Source of the DNA: Eurosta solidaginis
Lineage: Eukaryota; Arthropoda; Insecta; Diptera; Tephritidae
NCBI RefSeq assembly: GCF_040869045.1
Contig: NC_090319.1
Coordinates: 372,387,601 to 372,451,600 of the forward strand
Direction: 5' to 3'
Length of the DNA stretch: 64,000 nt
Shown piece after piece: positions 21,190 to 32,935 of the stretch; the first letter of the stretch is position 1; every line of letters starts with the position of its first letter. Under the pieces are notes generated by a model. The model had not been told where the DNA came from and did no database searches. It was given only the letters and a program-made list of their open reading frames with translations. The position numbers and the translations under genes were made by a program.

Positions 21190-22260
21190 CGAGGCGGAGA
21201 CTTTCAATCAGATGTCTGTAGCGATACCCTGATCAAGCGCTGTGTTTGTGCTTGTGTGCGCTTCTGTTGGCCCGCCGTCTCGCTTTGTCAACCGTTGAAT
21301 GCGTTACGTACTGTCGGCAGAAAGCGCTGTTGTTGTTTGTGTATTAACGATACATATCGATGTTCATGGTCTTTTGCCGGATATAGATCCGGTAACAAAG
21401 CACCATTAATGTACTAGCCCGACCATCTCGGGAACGATTAATATGACCACATTATACCTTGTAGGCCACCCCGCCCTCCCTACTCCCTAGTTTCATGAGG
21501 AACTTGGGGTCGCCAAAGCCTCGCCTGCTAAATATGTGTATGATACATTCATATTTGTAACAGGATTCCCGTCGCGTAGGTGAGGTTGACAATTGGGTTG
21601 CGGAAATTTTGAAGCTATAAAGCTTTGTATTGCGCTTGAATCTCGGCAGGAAGCGCTCGCGCATTTCTTTGCATCCGACAGAACTTTATCTCCAAAGGCG
21701 ATGGATATTTTGTCGTTGAGCTTAGTCGGGTTTTATAGGGATCGTATGGTAGACCATAGCTTACCTACACCGGCAGAGGTAAAAATTCTTGAAATACTCC
21801 TCCCATTGCACCCGTTTGTGTTTATCCACAAGCTGTCAGATGCGTTATTTAATATCCCTTATTTGGCGGTCGCCCGGGTCGTGCTGTCTTATAAGGACAC
21901 GCTCTCTTGCTAAAGTTGCGGGCTCCGCTGGAAAGTGTGGCCGGATTTCCGGGATTCTTCCAGCAGGAATAAAACGACGTGGATTCAATGCCCTTGCGGG
22001 AGGCATATTTCCGTTGACGGGCATCAGGGAGGGCACAATAGACCAATGGTCGCAGTGCGATCCTCAATTAATTATATATCTATGGGTAGGTGGTCGGATG
22101 CCAATGTTACCATCGGGTGCCAGTTGAACAGTTAACAAGTCCTGAGCTCACGATGGAGAAGTCTGGCGAACTATGACAGCTTCCTACCATACGTATCCAC
22201 TGGGGCGTCAGGTGACAGGAGTGATGTAGATAATTGCTTAATTTGCATCGCCTGCTCGGA
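21190..22260 (-). pseudogene. Loa/Jockey-type LINE fragment (endonuclease-RT linker)
   Basis: Minus-strand frames, broken by shifts, contain ARALNPRRFIPAGRIPEIRP, HDPGDRQIRDI, KLWSTI and AFGDKVLSDAKKCASAF, then beyond an inserted retroposon CRQYVTHSTVDKARRRANRS. This is the region between endonuclease and reverse transcriptase in Loa/Jockey-like LINEs of flies. An antisense family A copy (21329-21646) interrupts it. Inactive relic. Confidence 0.65.
21329..21646 (-). mobile_element. CAA-tailed retroposon (family A) inserted in a LINE
   Basis: Antisense copy bounded by an 11-bp duplication with one mismatch, CAGAAAGCGCT (21318-21328) and CAGGAAGCGCT (21647-21657). A 5' part of the family is missing. 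LINE coding sequence continues on both sides. Confidence 0.8.
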
Positions 22261-23110
22261 CAGATATGGCTTGACTTCCACGACACTATCCTTACGGCCG
22301 CGCAGATATCATGATATATGTGTCTCCAACACGCATTTGTGTATTATTATATAGAAAGTGATCGTGGCTGTCTTCGGATTTTTGTATTTTTTTCTGGAGC
22401 AGATCTGCCTTCAATAAGAAATCTCTGCACCCATGTTCGAAGTTTTAGCTTTCGCTGTTCTGAAGATATCGCTAGCGAAAGCAGATTTAAATGTTTTTAA
22501 TAAATAGGCGTTGCCGTTCCCATTTCTCAAAATTTGTATGTATATTGAGTAAGCTCAATTTGGTCGACCTACATGTCAAATTTGAAGATAATAGCATAAA
22601 TATATATCGGAATATCGAAGAACTATTCGCCCAAAATAAGTAATACATATGTCAAATTTAATTATAATATCTTCATTCAAATGAAGGTTATTGCAAACAT
22701 ATACTTGAGGTAGAGCCTTCGAACGGATAGGCGGACTGATAGGCGAATGAAGAGATGAGATTTGCTAACTTTTAATTTTCTTTCGGTTGAGGCTACCGAT
22801 TTCATCAGATGAGTTTATTCAGTGGAGACCACGAAAAAATCGGTTTATGCTACTGCGAAAATCGGAAGACACTTCCGAAAGAAATGGTATAGGCAGCCGA
22901 TTTTAAATGTATATAGCCAATGACGAATACAAGATACACTTGAGTTCGATGTCGATATTGTAACAAATGTAACTTTGACTTATCTATCTTAATCTCCTGC
23001 ATTGGCTTCGGTTCCACATGACGCAAACTAACTCTTGAAATATTCAACTAAGAAAACGTGTAGCCTAGTTCATATGATTTCAGAATCACCGTTACAGCTC
23101 TAATTATTAT
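22261..23110. other. Unassigned AT-rich sequence
   Basis: Around 22540-22730 it recalls the interior of family B (TTTGGTCGACCTACATGTC, ATATCGG). No gene or complete element recognised. Confidence 0.45.
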
Positions 23111-23114
23111 CAAA

Positions 23115-23340
23115 GACTTTTATATGTAACCTAAATGGAAAAACAAATAATTTTTAAGACTTTGAAACGAAGTTTATCGTCCATAATTATAATGTCAAAT
23201 ATTGTAAATAAAAGCCCCAAATAAATTACTTTGTTTTGTTGATTTTCCAACAGGGTGGATAAATGCTGTATATTGGAATCGTTCCCATATACATCCCAAA
23301 TAACTATTTTTGAAGAGGGAAACAATGTAAAAATTTATAA
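23115..23340. repeat. Direct repeat 'A', left copy
   Basis: About 225 bp beginning ACTTTTATATGTAACCTAAA, repeated in the same orientation at 25733-25960 with scattered differences. It lies just outside the inverted repeat that brackets the decayed gene at 23712-25232. Confidence 0.75.
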
Positions 23341-23650
23341 AAATAAAATTGAGCAATTCCAAAACGGGAAGCTTTTAGAAGGTAATAGAATTTGCTATAA
23401 ACTGCATAGGCCCTGCACATTCAAAGATAATGAACAATAATTACGGATTTTTTCAATTTTTTTTTGTAAAAACATAAAAAGATTTGTAATTTGCGAGGAA
23501 GGATCTCGAAAACTTTTTATTTTTTTGTAAATTTTTTCTTTCTTTCTTAAAAAACAAAACTTTCATTCAACAAAATTGATGGACTAATACAAAAGTTATA
23601 AGCATTCAAATAAATATATCCATATAGTAAAACTTAAGTACCCTACAAAT
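23341..23650 (+). repeat. Inverted repeat 'B', left arm
   Basis: About 310 bp whose reverse complement occurs at 25311-25665. Shared landmarks are TTGAGCAATTCCAAAACGG, the GAAGGATCTCGAAAAC block and ACTTAAGTACCCTAC. The two arms enclose 23651-25310. Confidence 0.75.
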
Positions 23651-23711
23651 AATAGCATATGTACATATGATTATGTCTTAACTCTATGATCTTATTTTAT
23701 AATTGAACAAG

Positions 23712-25232
23712 TTATGTGTTGTTTTGACGCTTATTTATATTAGGATCGGTTTCTCTTATGGGAAACCAACAGTAGTCACCCATCATATCGACATCCCAGA
23801 ATCCTTGATACCGACTTTCAATCATTTTCATTTGCTGGTGAAACCTTTCGCCATGCTCGTCACTTTCGTCGCCAAGATTTTACGGGAAAAATTAAAATGG
23901 GAGTGTAGAAAATGAATATTTAAAGACATATTTACTCCTGAAAGAAAATAAAAAAGTATGTTAGATAAATACATAAGTGACACATTAGTGTATAATTTTC
24001 TTAGGCTGGATTTATCTTTCAATTCAGAACAAATTTTTTGTTTTCATGTTTCTCATTCTTGTTTGTTCGGAACTGGACGATGAATTCAGATTTAGGGCTA
24101 TATATTCCCATGTAAATTTAAAAATTTTCATCAAATTTTTTGTTTATCGGGCAGAAGTTAACTGAGAAAACGGTCTTAAATATGTTTTTTTATTTACCCA
24201 TTTCCGCATAGTTTTTGATTAAGCCGTTCACTATCATCTCGTATCTTTTGCCTAAAAAAGAAGTAACGACCTTTTCAAAAGAATCTCACGCTGCTGCCTC
24301 CGCTGGTCATCATTTTCCTTATTTGCGGTCCCACAAAAATCCCTTACTTTATTTTTGCTTCTGAAATCTCTGGAAAGATTGTCTTCAAATGATGAAAAGC
24401 TTCGCCTTCTTTGTCCAAAGCCTTGACAAAGTTTTTGATAAGGCCAAGCTTGATGTGGAGCGGAGGTGGAATTATTTTTTTCCTTCTTTATAAGTGGAGA
24501 GTATTTTATGTTATCCACCCCAACTTGAAACTCGATACGTTCTGGCCAATCCTTTATGATGTAGTGGTCGTGACGAGGTCGGCTATCCCATTTGCATAGA
24601 AAGCAGGGATGCACCTTAACGTTAAGCTAATCGTTTATCAAAAAATTTCCACCGTTTCCGGTGAAACACTTCTAAATATTATCGATAAAGAAATTATCAA
24701 GATAAATTGTATCTCGTTTTTAACCGAAACAAAAACCTTTCGTTAAGGTTAAAAACGTTAACAAAAACGTGATACTTTATATTTGAATTGTGCTGGCAAT
24801 GCTATAGCCAATGGTGAAGCCGTAAGGTGGTAACAGCGAGCGGACATACACACAAACTCCATGCAATTTGTTTGTGTAATTCGTTGGTGGTAATGTCAAA
24901 AATACTCTGAGAAATGTTCGTACTGTCAAAATTTATGAGAAAAGTTGAAAGCAGCTTGGCCAATGCTTTCACCTTTAATGACTACGCCGTCAAAATGGAT
25001 AATATAGCATTGCCAGCATAGTTTGAAATTAATAATCAACATAAACGATTTGATTTCGTTTTGATATGGCAGAAAACGAAACAAAATCATTTCGTTAATT
25101 TGACGTTCTTAACGTTAATAAACGAAACGAAATGACTTTGTTTCGTTTACTAACGTTAATTATTGTAACGAAATGATATCGGTTCGTTGGTTAAGCATGC
25201 CTGATAGAAAGCAACAGTATTTTGTGTATCCA
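23712..25232 (-). pseudogene. Decayed spliced gene of an uncharacterised multicopy family
   Basis: Minus-strand blocks, in order: GYTKY + FLCKWDSRPRHDHYIIKDWP (25231-24540), a HIKLGLIKNF-VKALDKEG block one frame over (about 24470-24400), GIFVGPQIRKM (about 24325), RYEMIVNGLIKNYAEMG (to 24198), a GT-AG intron (24197-23938), NMSLNIHFLHSH, then SDEHGERFHQQM and RYQGFWDVDMMGDYCW, stop at 23712. I recognise the CFLC-WDSR ... HGERFHQ ... RYQG-W ... DYCW pattern from an unnamed protein family common in invertebrates; its function is unknown to me. Lesions: a hAT MITE insertion, a frameshift near 24475, an in-frame TAA near 24337 and a frameshift near 23890. A retained intron argues against a processed copy. 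Confidence 0.55.
24604..25203. mobile_element. hAT-type MITE inserted in the decayed gene
   Basis: 600 bp with imperfect ends, CAGGGATGCACCTTAAC and GGTTAAGCATGCCTG, and a perfect 8-bp target duplication ATAGAAAG (24596-24603 and 25204-25211), the hAT signature. Rich in AACGAAA/TTTCGTT words. No transposase. Coding motifs of the host gene continue in frame across the empty site. Confidence 0.85.
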
Positions 25233-25310
25233 CTAACAGTTTTTTTTATCTAATAACCCTTCGAAAATCTACCTGCTAACTAACTGATATACGAATACTA
25301 ACACATATGT

Positions 25311-25665
25311 ACCAGTAGGGTACTTAAGTATTAAATGGATATATTTACTTGAATGCTTATAACTTTTGTATTAGTTCATCGATTTTGTTGAATGAAAGCT
25401 TATTTCGTTTTTTTTTTTTTTTGTAAAAAAATAGAGCTTAGAGGGAAATAAAAATCTGCAAAAAAATAAAAAGTTTTCGAGATCCTTCCTCGCAAAGTAC
25501 AAATTTTTTTATATTTTTCCAAAAAAAAATTAAAAAGTCCGTAATGATTGTTCGTTATCTTTGAATCTGCAGAGCAAAAAGGGTTGTATGCACAGTTTAT
25601 AGCAAATTTTATGACCATTTAAAAGCTTCAAACCGTTTTGGAATTGCTCAATTCGTTCTTGAGAT
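25311..25665 (-). repeat. Inverted repeat 'B', right arm
   Basis: Reverse complement of 23341-23650 with small indels, including a longer T run at 25410-25423. Starts GTAGGGTACTTAAGTA. Confidence 0.75.
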
Positions 25666-25732
25666 ATATATGATTAAATGGACCCAAGAAAAAAAAAATG
25701 GAATTTGTGATCCAGCGTTATTAGTAAAGACT

Positions 25733-25960
25733 TTTATATGTAACCTAAATGGAAAAACAAATAATTTTAAGACTTTGAAACGAAGTTTATCTTCCATAAT
25801 TATAATGTCAAATCTTATAAATAAAAATCCCAAATAATTGTTTTGTTGAATTTTCCAACAGGGTGGATAAATACTGTATATTGGAATCGTTCCAATATAC
25901 ATCCCAAATAATCATTTTTGAAGACTAAAACAAAGTAAAAATTTATAAAAATAATTTTGG
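25733..25960. repeat. Direct repeat 'A', right copy
   Basis: Same orientation as 23115-23340. With the inverted B arms this gives the arrangement A-B-(gene)-B'-A. Confidence 0.75.
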
Positions 25961-25969
25961 ATGACTTGA

Positions 25970-26828
25970 AAAAACATTTATTGGGCAAAACTATTTTAAA
26001 AGCTTCTTTTTTAATAATTATTGAAGTTTGTGTAATTTTGTGAAACTCAGATAACAAATAATATAAAATAAAATTATCTTTGATTTGAAAGTGAATTTTA
26101 AATAAAAAAAAGGATTCAGAATCACGCAACCCTGGTCCAAACATATTACTAGCTCAAACATCGATTTTGCTCTGAAGTCCGTTATATGTAGTCGAGTTAG
26201 AGTGTAAACCTTCTAAAATGGCAGGAGATACTTTACTATAGCACCCAGGCAGTGCACTTGTGTTTACGTCTTATGATTTCAAAGAAAAAGTAAAATACTT
26301 TTTTGGATGGCGTGTAAAATATTTTTTTTTGTCCACTAGCAAAACGTCAAGTTATATTTTTAATTCCGAGTTAGCTTCTTATTTTGGAAAAAAACGAACA
26401 GCCTAGTATCAATATAATCCTACATACATACAAACATTCTAGAAAGCAATTTCTCTTTTAATTACCATCACTTTTATTGAAGCTTAATATGTTTTCAGGG
26501 AATCATAAACAGAAATCTTCTAAGAAAATATTTACGTAAAATGGAACTAATAAACTCCTCTTAAATGATTAAAGGCCGTTTTCTCAAGTAAACAGGTTTA
26601 TCTCTGATAAAAACTTCTTTGTGAACAAACGTTATGTTTTTACGACAGTTAAATTTCAAAGCTCATCGTTGGAGTTTAACCCTTCCATTCCAGCCGCTTA
26701 ACCTAAGATGAGCAGTAAACTTTTATGTCGTGGAACCAAGTGGCAAGGTTAAAGTTTAATCAACTTTAACTAGAGTTTAAACTAGCACTGAAAAACCTGA
26801 CCTAAAACTAAATATAATTTTCTTTTCA
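25970..26828. other. Unassigned AT-rich sequence with a decayed MITE end
   Basis: 26660-26806 looks like a diverged relative of the next element's right end (CACTGAAAAACCTGACCTAAA compared with CTGAAAAACCGGGCCTTA). Nothing else recognised. Confidence 0.45.
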
Positions 26829-26831
26829 TTA

Positions 26832-27729
26832 GGCCCGGTTTATCAGTGGTTGGTTAAGCTAAGCTTAAACTCTAGTCAAATTTAAACTCCAGTTAAACTA
26901 CTGAGCAGTTTTTCAGTCACAGTTTAAGGCCGCATTTGGGGTATGCTGTTTTGTGTGGCAACATTGGTTTTTTTTTATTATCTAGAAATTTGTAGATACG
27001 GCAACAGCTGGATTTTGTTTACCCAACAAATATGGAAAAAATTCTCCGGTGAAATATATATCTAGTTCCGGAAGTGATATCTAACATCATTATTTAATTA
27101 TTCTTAAACCAGATAGTTCTCGAGTTGATATCCATCTTCATTCTCCAGTCAATATCCAACCTTTTGAGAAAGTTTGTAAAATTAAAAGTTTTCCAGTTGA
27201 TCCCCAACGTCATTAATATTTTCCAATTATTATCCTAATTTCGAGAGATTTTGAGAAATATACAGTTCTCAAATGAATATTCAACCCATTTTTCCAGTTG
27301 ATATCTTACATTATATATCGAGTTGGGGTGGAGTTGAAAAAAATCTCCAAATGTTGTTGCAAGTTGTTAATTACATTTTTTCAACTTGAGTAATAGCATA
27401 TTTTGCTCTATAAAAAGTTCCTTCTTTTGCTGAATACGCTATGATTCTCAAGTTGAGCCGATGTTTCGAAACAAATCTTGAGATTTTAGAGGTATGCTAG
27501 TTATCAACATGGGCTCTAATGATACTCAAGACCAAATGCTTGTTGGGTATATTCGACTCCATTGCAAACGAACGCAAATAACTGATAGGTTAACTAGAGT
27601 TTAACCCTGGCAGATCGGCCGCTTAAGCTTAGCTTAAACTTCAGCTAAAGTAGACCGAAAAACTGCAGAATAAGTTTAAGCGTAGTTTAACTGACAAACT
27701 GAGTTGAACTTGTACTGAAAAACCGGGCC
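26832..27729. mobile_element. PIF/Harbinger-like non-autonomous element (TTA duplication)
   Basis: Termini GGCCCGGTTTATCAGT and ACTGAAAAACCGGGCC are flanked by TTA at 26829-26831 and 27730-27732. Subterminal AGTTTAA/TTAAACT words are frequent at both ends and could be binding sites. 898 bp, no transposase frame. Confidence 0.75.
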
Positions 27730-27732
27730 TTA

Positions 27733-28262
27733 GTGTTATTGCAACTAAGTTTGTGAATAGCACAATCTTTATTGAAAGCGAAAAATTTACCCCTTTCAGC
27801 AAACTCAACTGTTGATCTGTCGTTGAATGTTGACTTTCTGAGCGCACCATTAACTGTTGTTGATCCCCTCACCGGTTGGGATTTTACATCAAATTTCTGA
27901 GTATAATTTTGTTTCTTCACATTCACTCAAGATTCGGCTGTCTGGCAGTTCTTTGACATTTTAAAGTGTTGGTTATAAATGCAAAATTTCCTTCTAATAT
28001 CATAGTGAAGTCTGGAAAATGATAATGTAATATCATGATCCAAGTAACAGATCTCGCATTAAAGGCAACAACAAAAAGTAAAACTTCTGCTGTAACGTCA
28101 CTCTTTTGAAGTATATTTGAAATGAAGTAAAATGTAGGACAACGAAAAACTAATTTATATTGATATTTTTTGTATTAGGAAATTTAAATTTAAATTATAA
28201 ATTTACATATCAAAAAACTTCGATAAAAAGTCCACAAAACTCAAAATTGGCAAAGATTAATG
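27733..28262. other. Unassigned AT-rich sequence
   Basis: No gene or repeat termini found. Short frames here have no recognisable motif. Confidence 0.5.
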
Positions 28263-29135
28263 TCCTTTCCTCCACAGTATGTGTCGTCAGTATTGGGCGC
28301 CGTCAGTCAATATGATTCACGTATTCAGATCGAAGCTGTGCCAAAGTGACTCTCTGGAGATTCTGTTTCCTCAACTGCATGTTTCGGTTATTGCACTCTG
28401 AGAACGAGGTTCGGCGGGCATTTATCGTCATAGGACTTACCGATACTTTCAAGATGACCCTGAGGGCCTTCCTTATGCTCTTTTGGTTCATAAGGCTTCT
28501 TGTGTGACGGATTTCTTCGTAGTGCTTGCAGAAGTGACTTCTTACGTCCCTGGGAGGCGGGGCTCTTTCATCAGTTGTCTGTTAGGATGGCCAAGTTTCT
28601 GAGCTTTCAACAGAAATTATTTGTTCCTCGTTTCGTTGCTCTCCTTTATGGGGACTATTCCGCCTCTTGTGAGCGCAGTGTTTTGACAGGCCTGCCTCCA
28701 GTGTGTTTCTTTTACGCTCGGTGTCCATATTGGAGGCGCGTAGCATACAATCGGCTGGCCAATTGCTTCAAAGGTAGCTACAGCGTTTCTTTGTCTTTGC
28801 CGCAAGTGCTGCCATCGAGGAGATATAGGACTTTGCTCTGGCTATGAACTTGAGATACAATTGCGGCTACATGGTCGCCAAAATTTAGGTCATTATCGAA
28901 GTCAGACTCCAAAATTTCGGGCGTGGGACAGTTAGAAGCGTAATGCATCGACGTGGATGTCTAATGAAATATTAAAACTAGTGTGGTCCATTTCGTGAAT
29001 ATGGTCGCTGAAGAATTGGCTAAGGAGATAACCGTTAATTTTACAGCATAGCTCATTAATGGCCACGATCTGTTGCCATTATGGTGCAGTCATCGGCGTG
29101 GAAAGCAATGGTAATTTGTTCGAGTGGAAAAGGGT
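28263..29135 (-). pseudogene. Loa/Jockey-type LINE reverse transcriptase fragments
   Basis: Minus-strand reading gives ADDCTIMATDRGH (around 29070-29105), an RT active-site-like ADD, then AIGQPIVCYAPPIWTPS and ETHWRQACQNTAL (28650-28770), then a block ending QLMKEPRLPGT near 28550. These are consecutive blocks from the C-terminal half of Loa/Jockey-like LINE ORF2. Frames shift repeatedly, so it is inactive. The + strand frame at 28500-28847 is its shadow. Confidence 0.65.
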
Positions 29136-29139
29136 GCTG

Positions 29140-31056
29140 TAATAATTAAACAACTTTGGACGGAACTGTCTTTTTCATAGGAATTTACACATCCCTTTAC
29201 AAATCACTTCATTTTTTGATACAATACCCGATTTGAAAATAACAATCGCAACGAAAAAATAAATTTTTACGAAATTTAAATTTGCGACCGTTAGAAAACA
29301 CGTCAAAATTTAAAGAAAAGTGATAATTAAGGAAACCGAAAAACTTCAAAAGCGTTAAATTACAAATACACGGTTGTGGCATTACGGGATCTTTAGTCAT
29401 TCGTTCATGATGCAATATAATAATTATTCAATTTGGCAGTTGGCTCAACTCGCCGTTCAAAAAAAATGTTTCTATCATTCAACTGATAGAAACAAGTTTT
29501 TTAACGTATCAATAAAAATAATCAGCCCGATTCTGTATTTTAGGCCAGTGCAATGAAATTAGCATCCTTAAAATTCAGAAAATGTCAACTATATTCGTGC
29601 AGGAATCCGTTTTAACAAAACTTGGTGGCCACGGCAGGGAATTGGCCAAAAGAACGACAAAACACACTTACAATTATGAAAGCACTTCACTCAAAAAAAT
29701 ATAACACTGCGGCAATATATTCTATTGCTTTTTTTTGTACAAAATGGCGTGGATAATAAAATATAAACGTTTTTCAGTGTTTTTTACAAATTTTTTTTAA
29801 TTTATTTTGTTCCAATGTTCACACATTCCGTACCAACAGCTGATTTCGAAAAATCATTTGCTCTTCCTCTTCTCTTTACGATTCCGTCGTAATGCAGAAT
29901 ACCAAACTTCGATTGAAGCGGAGCGTAGAACGGGAACGTAATCGAAATGCAGAATAGGGGTGAATGTGTTCGTGAAATCGCCCATTGTAAGTTAAAATAT
30001 CAACAAATCGTATCCTTAGAAGTTAGTGTGTTCCACTACGGGCGCTTACGGTAGTGAGAAGCCTTCCCGATACACCGAAAGCAAAACGATAAATATAGCG
30101 GCAATGAAATATTTTATTGCAGTAAAATGTATTCTTTATTTTAAATGAGAGGTCTGGGAACATAACGCAGAAACCCGCATAAAATTCAGCTCAGTTCATT
30201 TTGGGTTATGTGTGTACAAACAGAGAAATATACAAACAGAAAAACTGTTTCATTTGGCTTCTGTTCTTCTAATAAGGACGATCTTAAACATTTTTGTCAA
30301 TTCAATTTTACTATTTTCTGTCAAGATCCTTGTTTCAAGCTCCATGCTATGTGCGGGAAACTATATCATCTTTGATAAAGAATTTTATTCTTTCTTGATA
30401 TTTGAAAGCACGAAAAGTATACAAATTGTTAATATTACAAAAAGTGTAATGAATGTGGAAATGTTATATTTTCAAACTCCAATTTAAACCAAAATGAAAT
30501 TCAAATAATAGCAAACATATATATAACGTTTAAATTAAAAAGCATAATGCGTTGTATTATGTCTATGTCAAACATAATTTTAACCCTAAGGTTTTTCATT
30601 TTTTTATATTATTATTAATATGCCTAATTAAAATGAGCTATGTAGTATTAAGTTCAGTTTATTAATAATAATTCGCGCCAGAATGCAATTAATAAAAAAT
30701 ACAAATAGGCGATGTGTGCTTTATAAATGTAAAGTAGGTCTTGTGCCTAGTGGCTAATCATCATTAATTTTTTACAGTGCAACTTCTGGGAATGATCTGA
30801 ATAACGCACTCCGTTAGAGTTAATGTAATAGAATATGGCCAGTATTTAACTGTGGCGGAGAGCAGTCCATTTCGTCCTTAACTAAGCTCACAATAAGCTT
30901 GGAATCTTTTTGGAATTTTATTAATATTATAAATGCGAATGTTTGGATGTCTATATACTATATATTTCGAGATAATTTTGGGGATATTTGTGTAAAATTC
31001 AGGAATTGGTTCCAGGGCTAGAAAATCCCCATAAATTGCTTATAAACTAAACAGAA
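29140..31056. other. Long AT-rich gene-free stretch
   Basis: No supported gene. 29530-29965 has weakly matching ends (CCCGATTCTGTATTTT and AAATGCAGAATAGGG) that may be an old MITE, but I found no target duplication. Confidence 0.5.
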
Positions 31057-31064
31057 CTTCAAAT

Positions 31065-31659
31065 CAGGGACGGAAAATAATAATTTTTTTTTTCGGAGTC
31101 GAAAAAGTCCTGGTCAAAAAATTGTCCTAGGTCAAAATGTTTGAGTTCCCAGTTATTTCTATAGCAATATCAGGTCGAATCATGCATCCTTTTTATTTTT
31201 CGAACTTTTTCCATAAAAGTCCAGATATAAAACTAAAATCTGTATTATTTTTTCAGTCCGATAGAACTAGTTAAACTCGGACTTTTAAAAATAAAAGTCC
31301 GGAAATAAAAGTTAAATCCGGACTTTTGTTTTTTTAAGGCCAAAATAAAAGTCTGGTTTGATAACAAAGAAACGGCTTATCCGAATCAAAGAAATTTTAT
31401 AATTTGATTTTTTTAGTTCGGATAAGCCATTTTTTGTTATCAAGCCGGACTTTTATTTTGGCCTTAAAAAATAAAAGTCCGGATTTAACTTTTATTTCCG
31501 GACTTTTATTTTTAAAAGTCCGAGTTTAACTAGTTCTATCGGACTAAGGTAATAAAAATCCGAAAATAATTTTTAATTTGATCCAAATATAATAAAAGTC
31601 CAAAATTAATAGTTTTGCAAGGATTTATATTATAAAAGGTATAACAGTTTCCGTCCCTG
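31065..31659. mobile_element. hAT-type foldback MITE with long internal palindrome
   Basis: Termini CAGGGACGGAAA and TTTCCGTCCCTG with a perfect 8-bp duplication CTTCAAAT (31057-31064 and 31660-31667). The inside is a near-perfect palindrome: 31257-31387 pairs with 31417-31546, with repeated AAAAGTCCGG units and a loop of about 30 bp. The transcript would fold into a hairpin of about 130 bp. No ORF. Confidence 0.88.
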
Positions 31660-31667
31660 CTTCAAAT

Positions 31668-32538
31668 ACAAAGATTTGTAGAAAACTGACGTGTCCGAAG
31701 CTAAAAAAGAAAACTAGGAACAAATTATTTAAATTTTGTTCTTTTCAGCACAAATACTTGAACCCTGTAACTAGAAGAAGACAATTTAATTAAGAACTTA
31801 TACTTCGTTTTTCCATTTATCAAATCTGCGCTTCCATTTATCAAATCTGCGCTTGAATTGTTTTTCCATTTTGAACTCGTTAGGGCAATTATATTTCTGA
31901 TCGAAATCTGACGACTAGCATTTTGTAGGGCATACTCATTCTAAGATTCCCATTTGATTTTATGGATAAGAGAAAGTTAACTGACTGCTTGGGTTTAGCT
32001 TATAAGTTAGCTTATAACTAGTTGATTTGAGAGTAGGGAAACAAAATTTTACAAGGGAAAAAGGAAACTAGTTCAAATAAACCTCATTTGTCAAGGACTT
32101 TCACTTCACACTTCCCATATCGCATTGATGGCGGTAGCACAATATAATTTGATTACTTTGATTTGATTTGTTTCCTGCGCTGAAACCATAATTACATCAG
32201 TTATCTTGCCGTGGAGGAAGGATAAAAAATATGTGAAATACTTGTATAAGTATATTATTTTTTGTTTTAATATTAGCATAATCTTAATTAAGACGTTGCA
32301 ATCAAAGTGTTTTTGGTGCAGTGATTTCACTAGAACATAGTTTTACTCTAAGTTGCTATTTATATATACATATATTAAGTTACATACTACATGGATATAT
32401 CGTAAATCAAGTTCATACATTTTATTATTTTGATAAAAAATATGATATCATCTCAGAAATCAATACAAATTTTATAAACATTGATTCTTAATACCCAGTG
32501 CAATCCTCTTAGGCATTTATACATACATATATACATAA
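31668..32538. other. Unassigned AT-rich sequence
   Basis: Contains two tandem copies of a 21-bp unit, TTCCATTTATCAAATCTGCG, at about 31812-31854. No gene recognised; the 74-codon minus frame at 32106-32330 has no supporting motif. Confidence 0.5.
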
Positions 32539-32540
32539 TA

Positions 32541-32935
32541 TGTGACCTGGAAGCAGGAAACGACCCTATAGTGCGTTTCTTATAGGAAATTTAACGCTCT
32601 TTCCAATGGAACAAACCGCAGTTTTCTATCTTTCTATCTTTTTCACAAATCGCATTTAAAGCCAAATTGGATCACAAATAAGATTTTTTGAAATATTTCG
32701 ATCCATACGCCACCTATCAGAGATTTTTTTCTTATTATTGCATTGTCATCGGGTTCTGAACTATATTCCAAGTTTCAAGCTTGTAGCTTATCGGAAAGTT
32801 ACTTAAATTTTAATTACAAAATTCGTTCACAACGGCCGGCCGCTACACAGAGTCAAGCTAAACAACAACTTTAAACGCGTTTTTCTCGAAAACTTGTTTT
32901 CGCACAATAGGGTCGTTTCATGATTCCAGGTCACA
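32541..32935. mobile_element. Mariner-type MITE, copy 2 (TA-flanked)
   Basis: Ends TGTGACCTGGAAGCAGGAAA and the complementary TTCATGATTCCAGGTCACA, flanked by TA. The interior matches copy 1 at 10302-10667 (CATTGTCATCGGGTTCTGAA and CGTTTTTCTCGAAAACTTG blocks). Confidence 0.8.

Noticed and set aside
28500..28847. 115-codon + strand frame
   Set aside because: Shadow of the minus-strand LINE reverse transcriptase fragment.
29528..29965. Possible MITE with ends CCCGATTCTGTATTTT / AAATGCAGAATAGGG
   Set aside because: Ends match only partly and no target duplication could be found.
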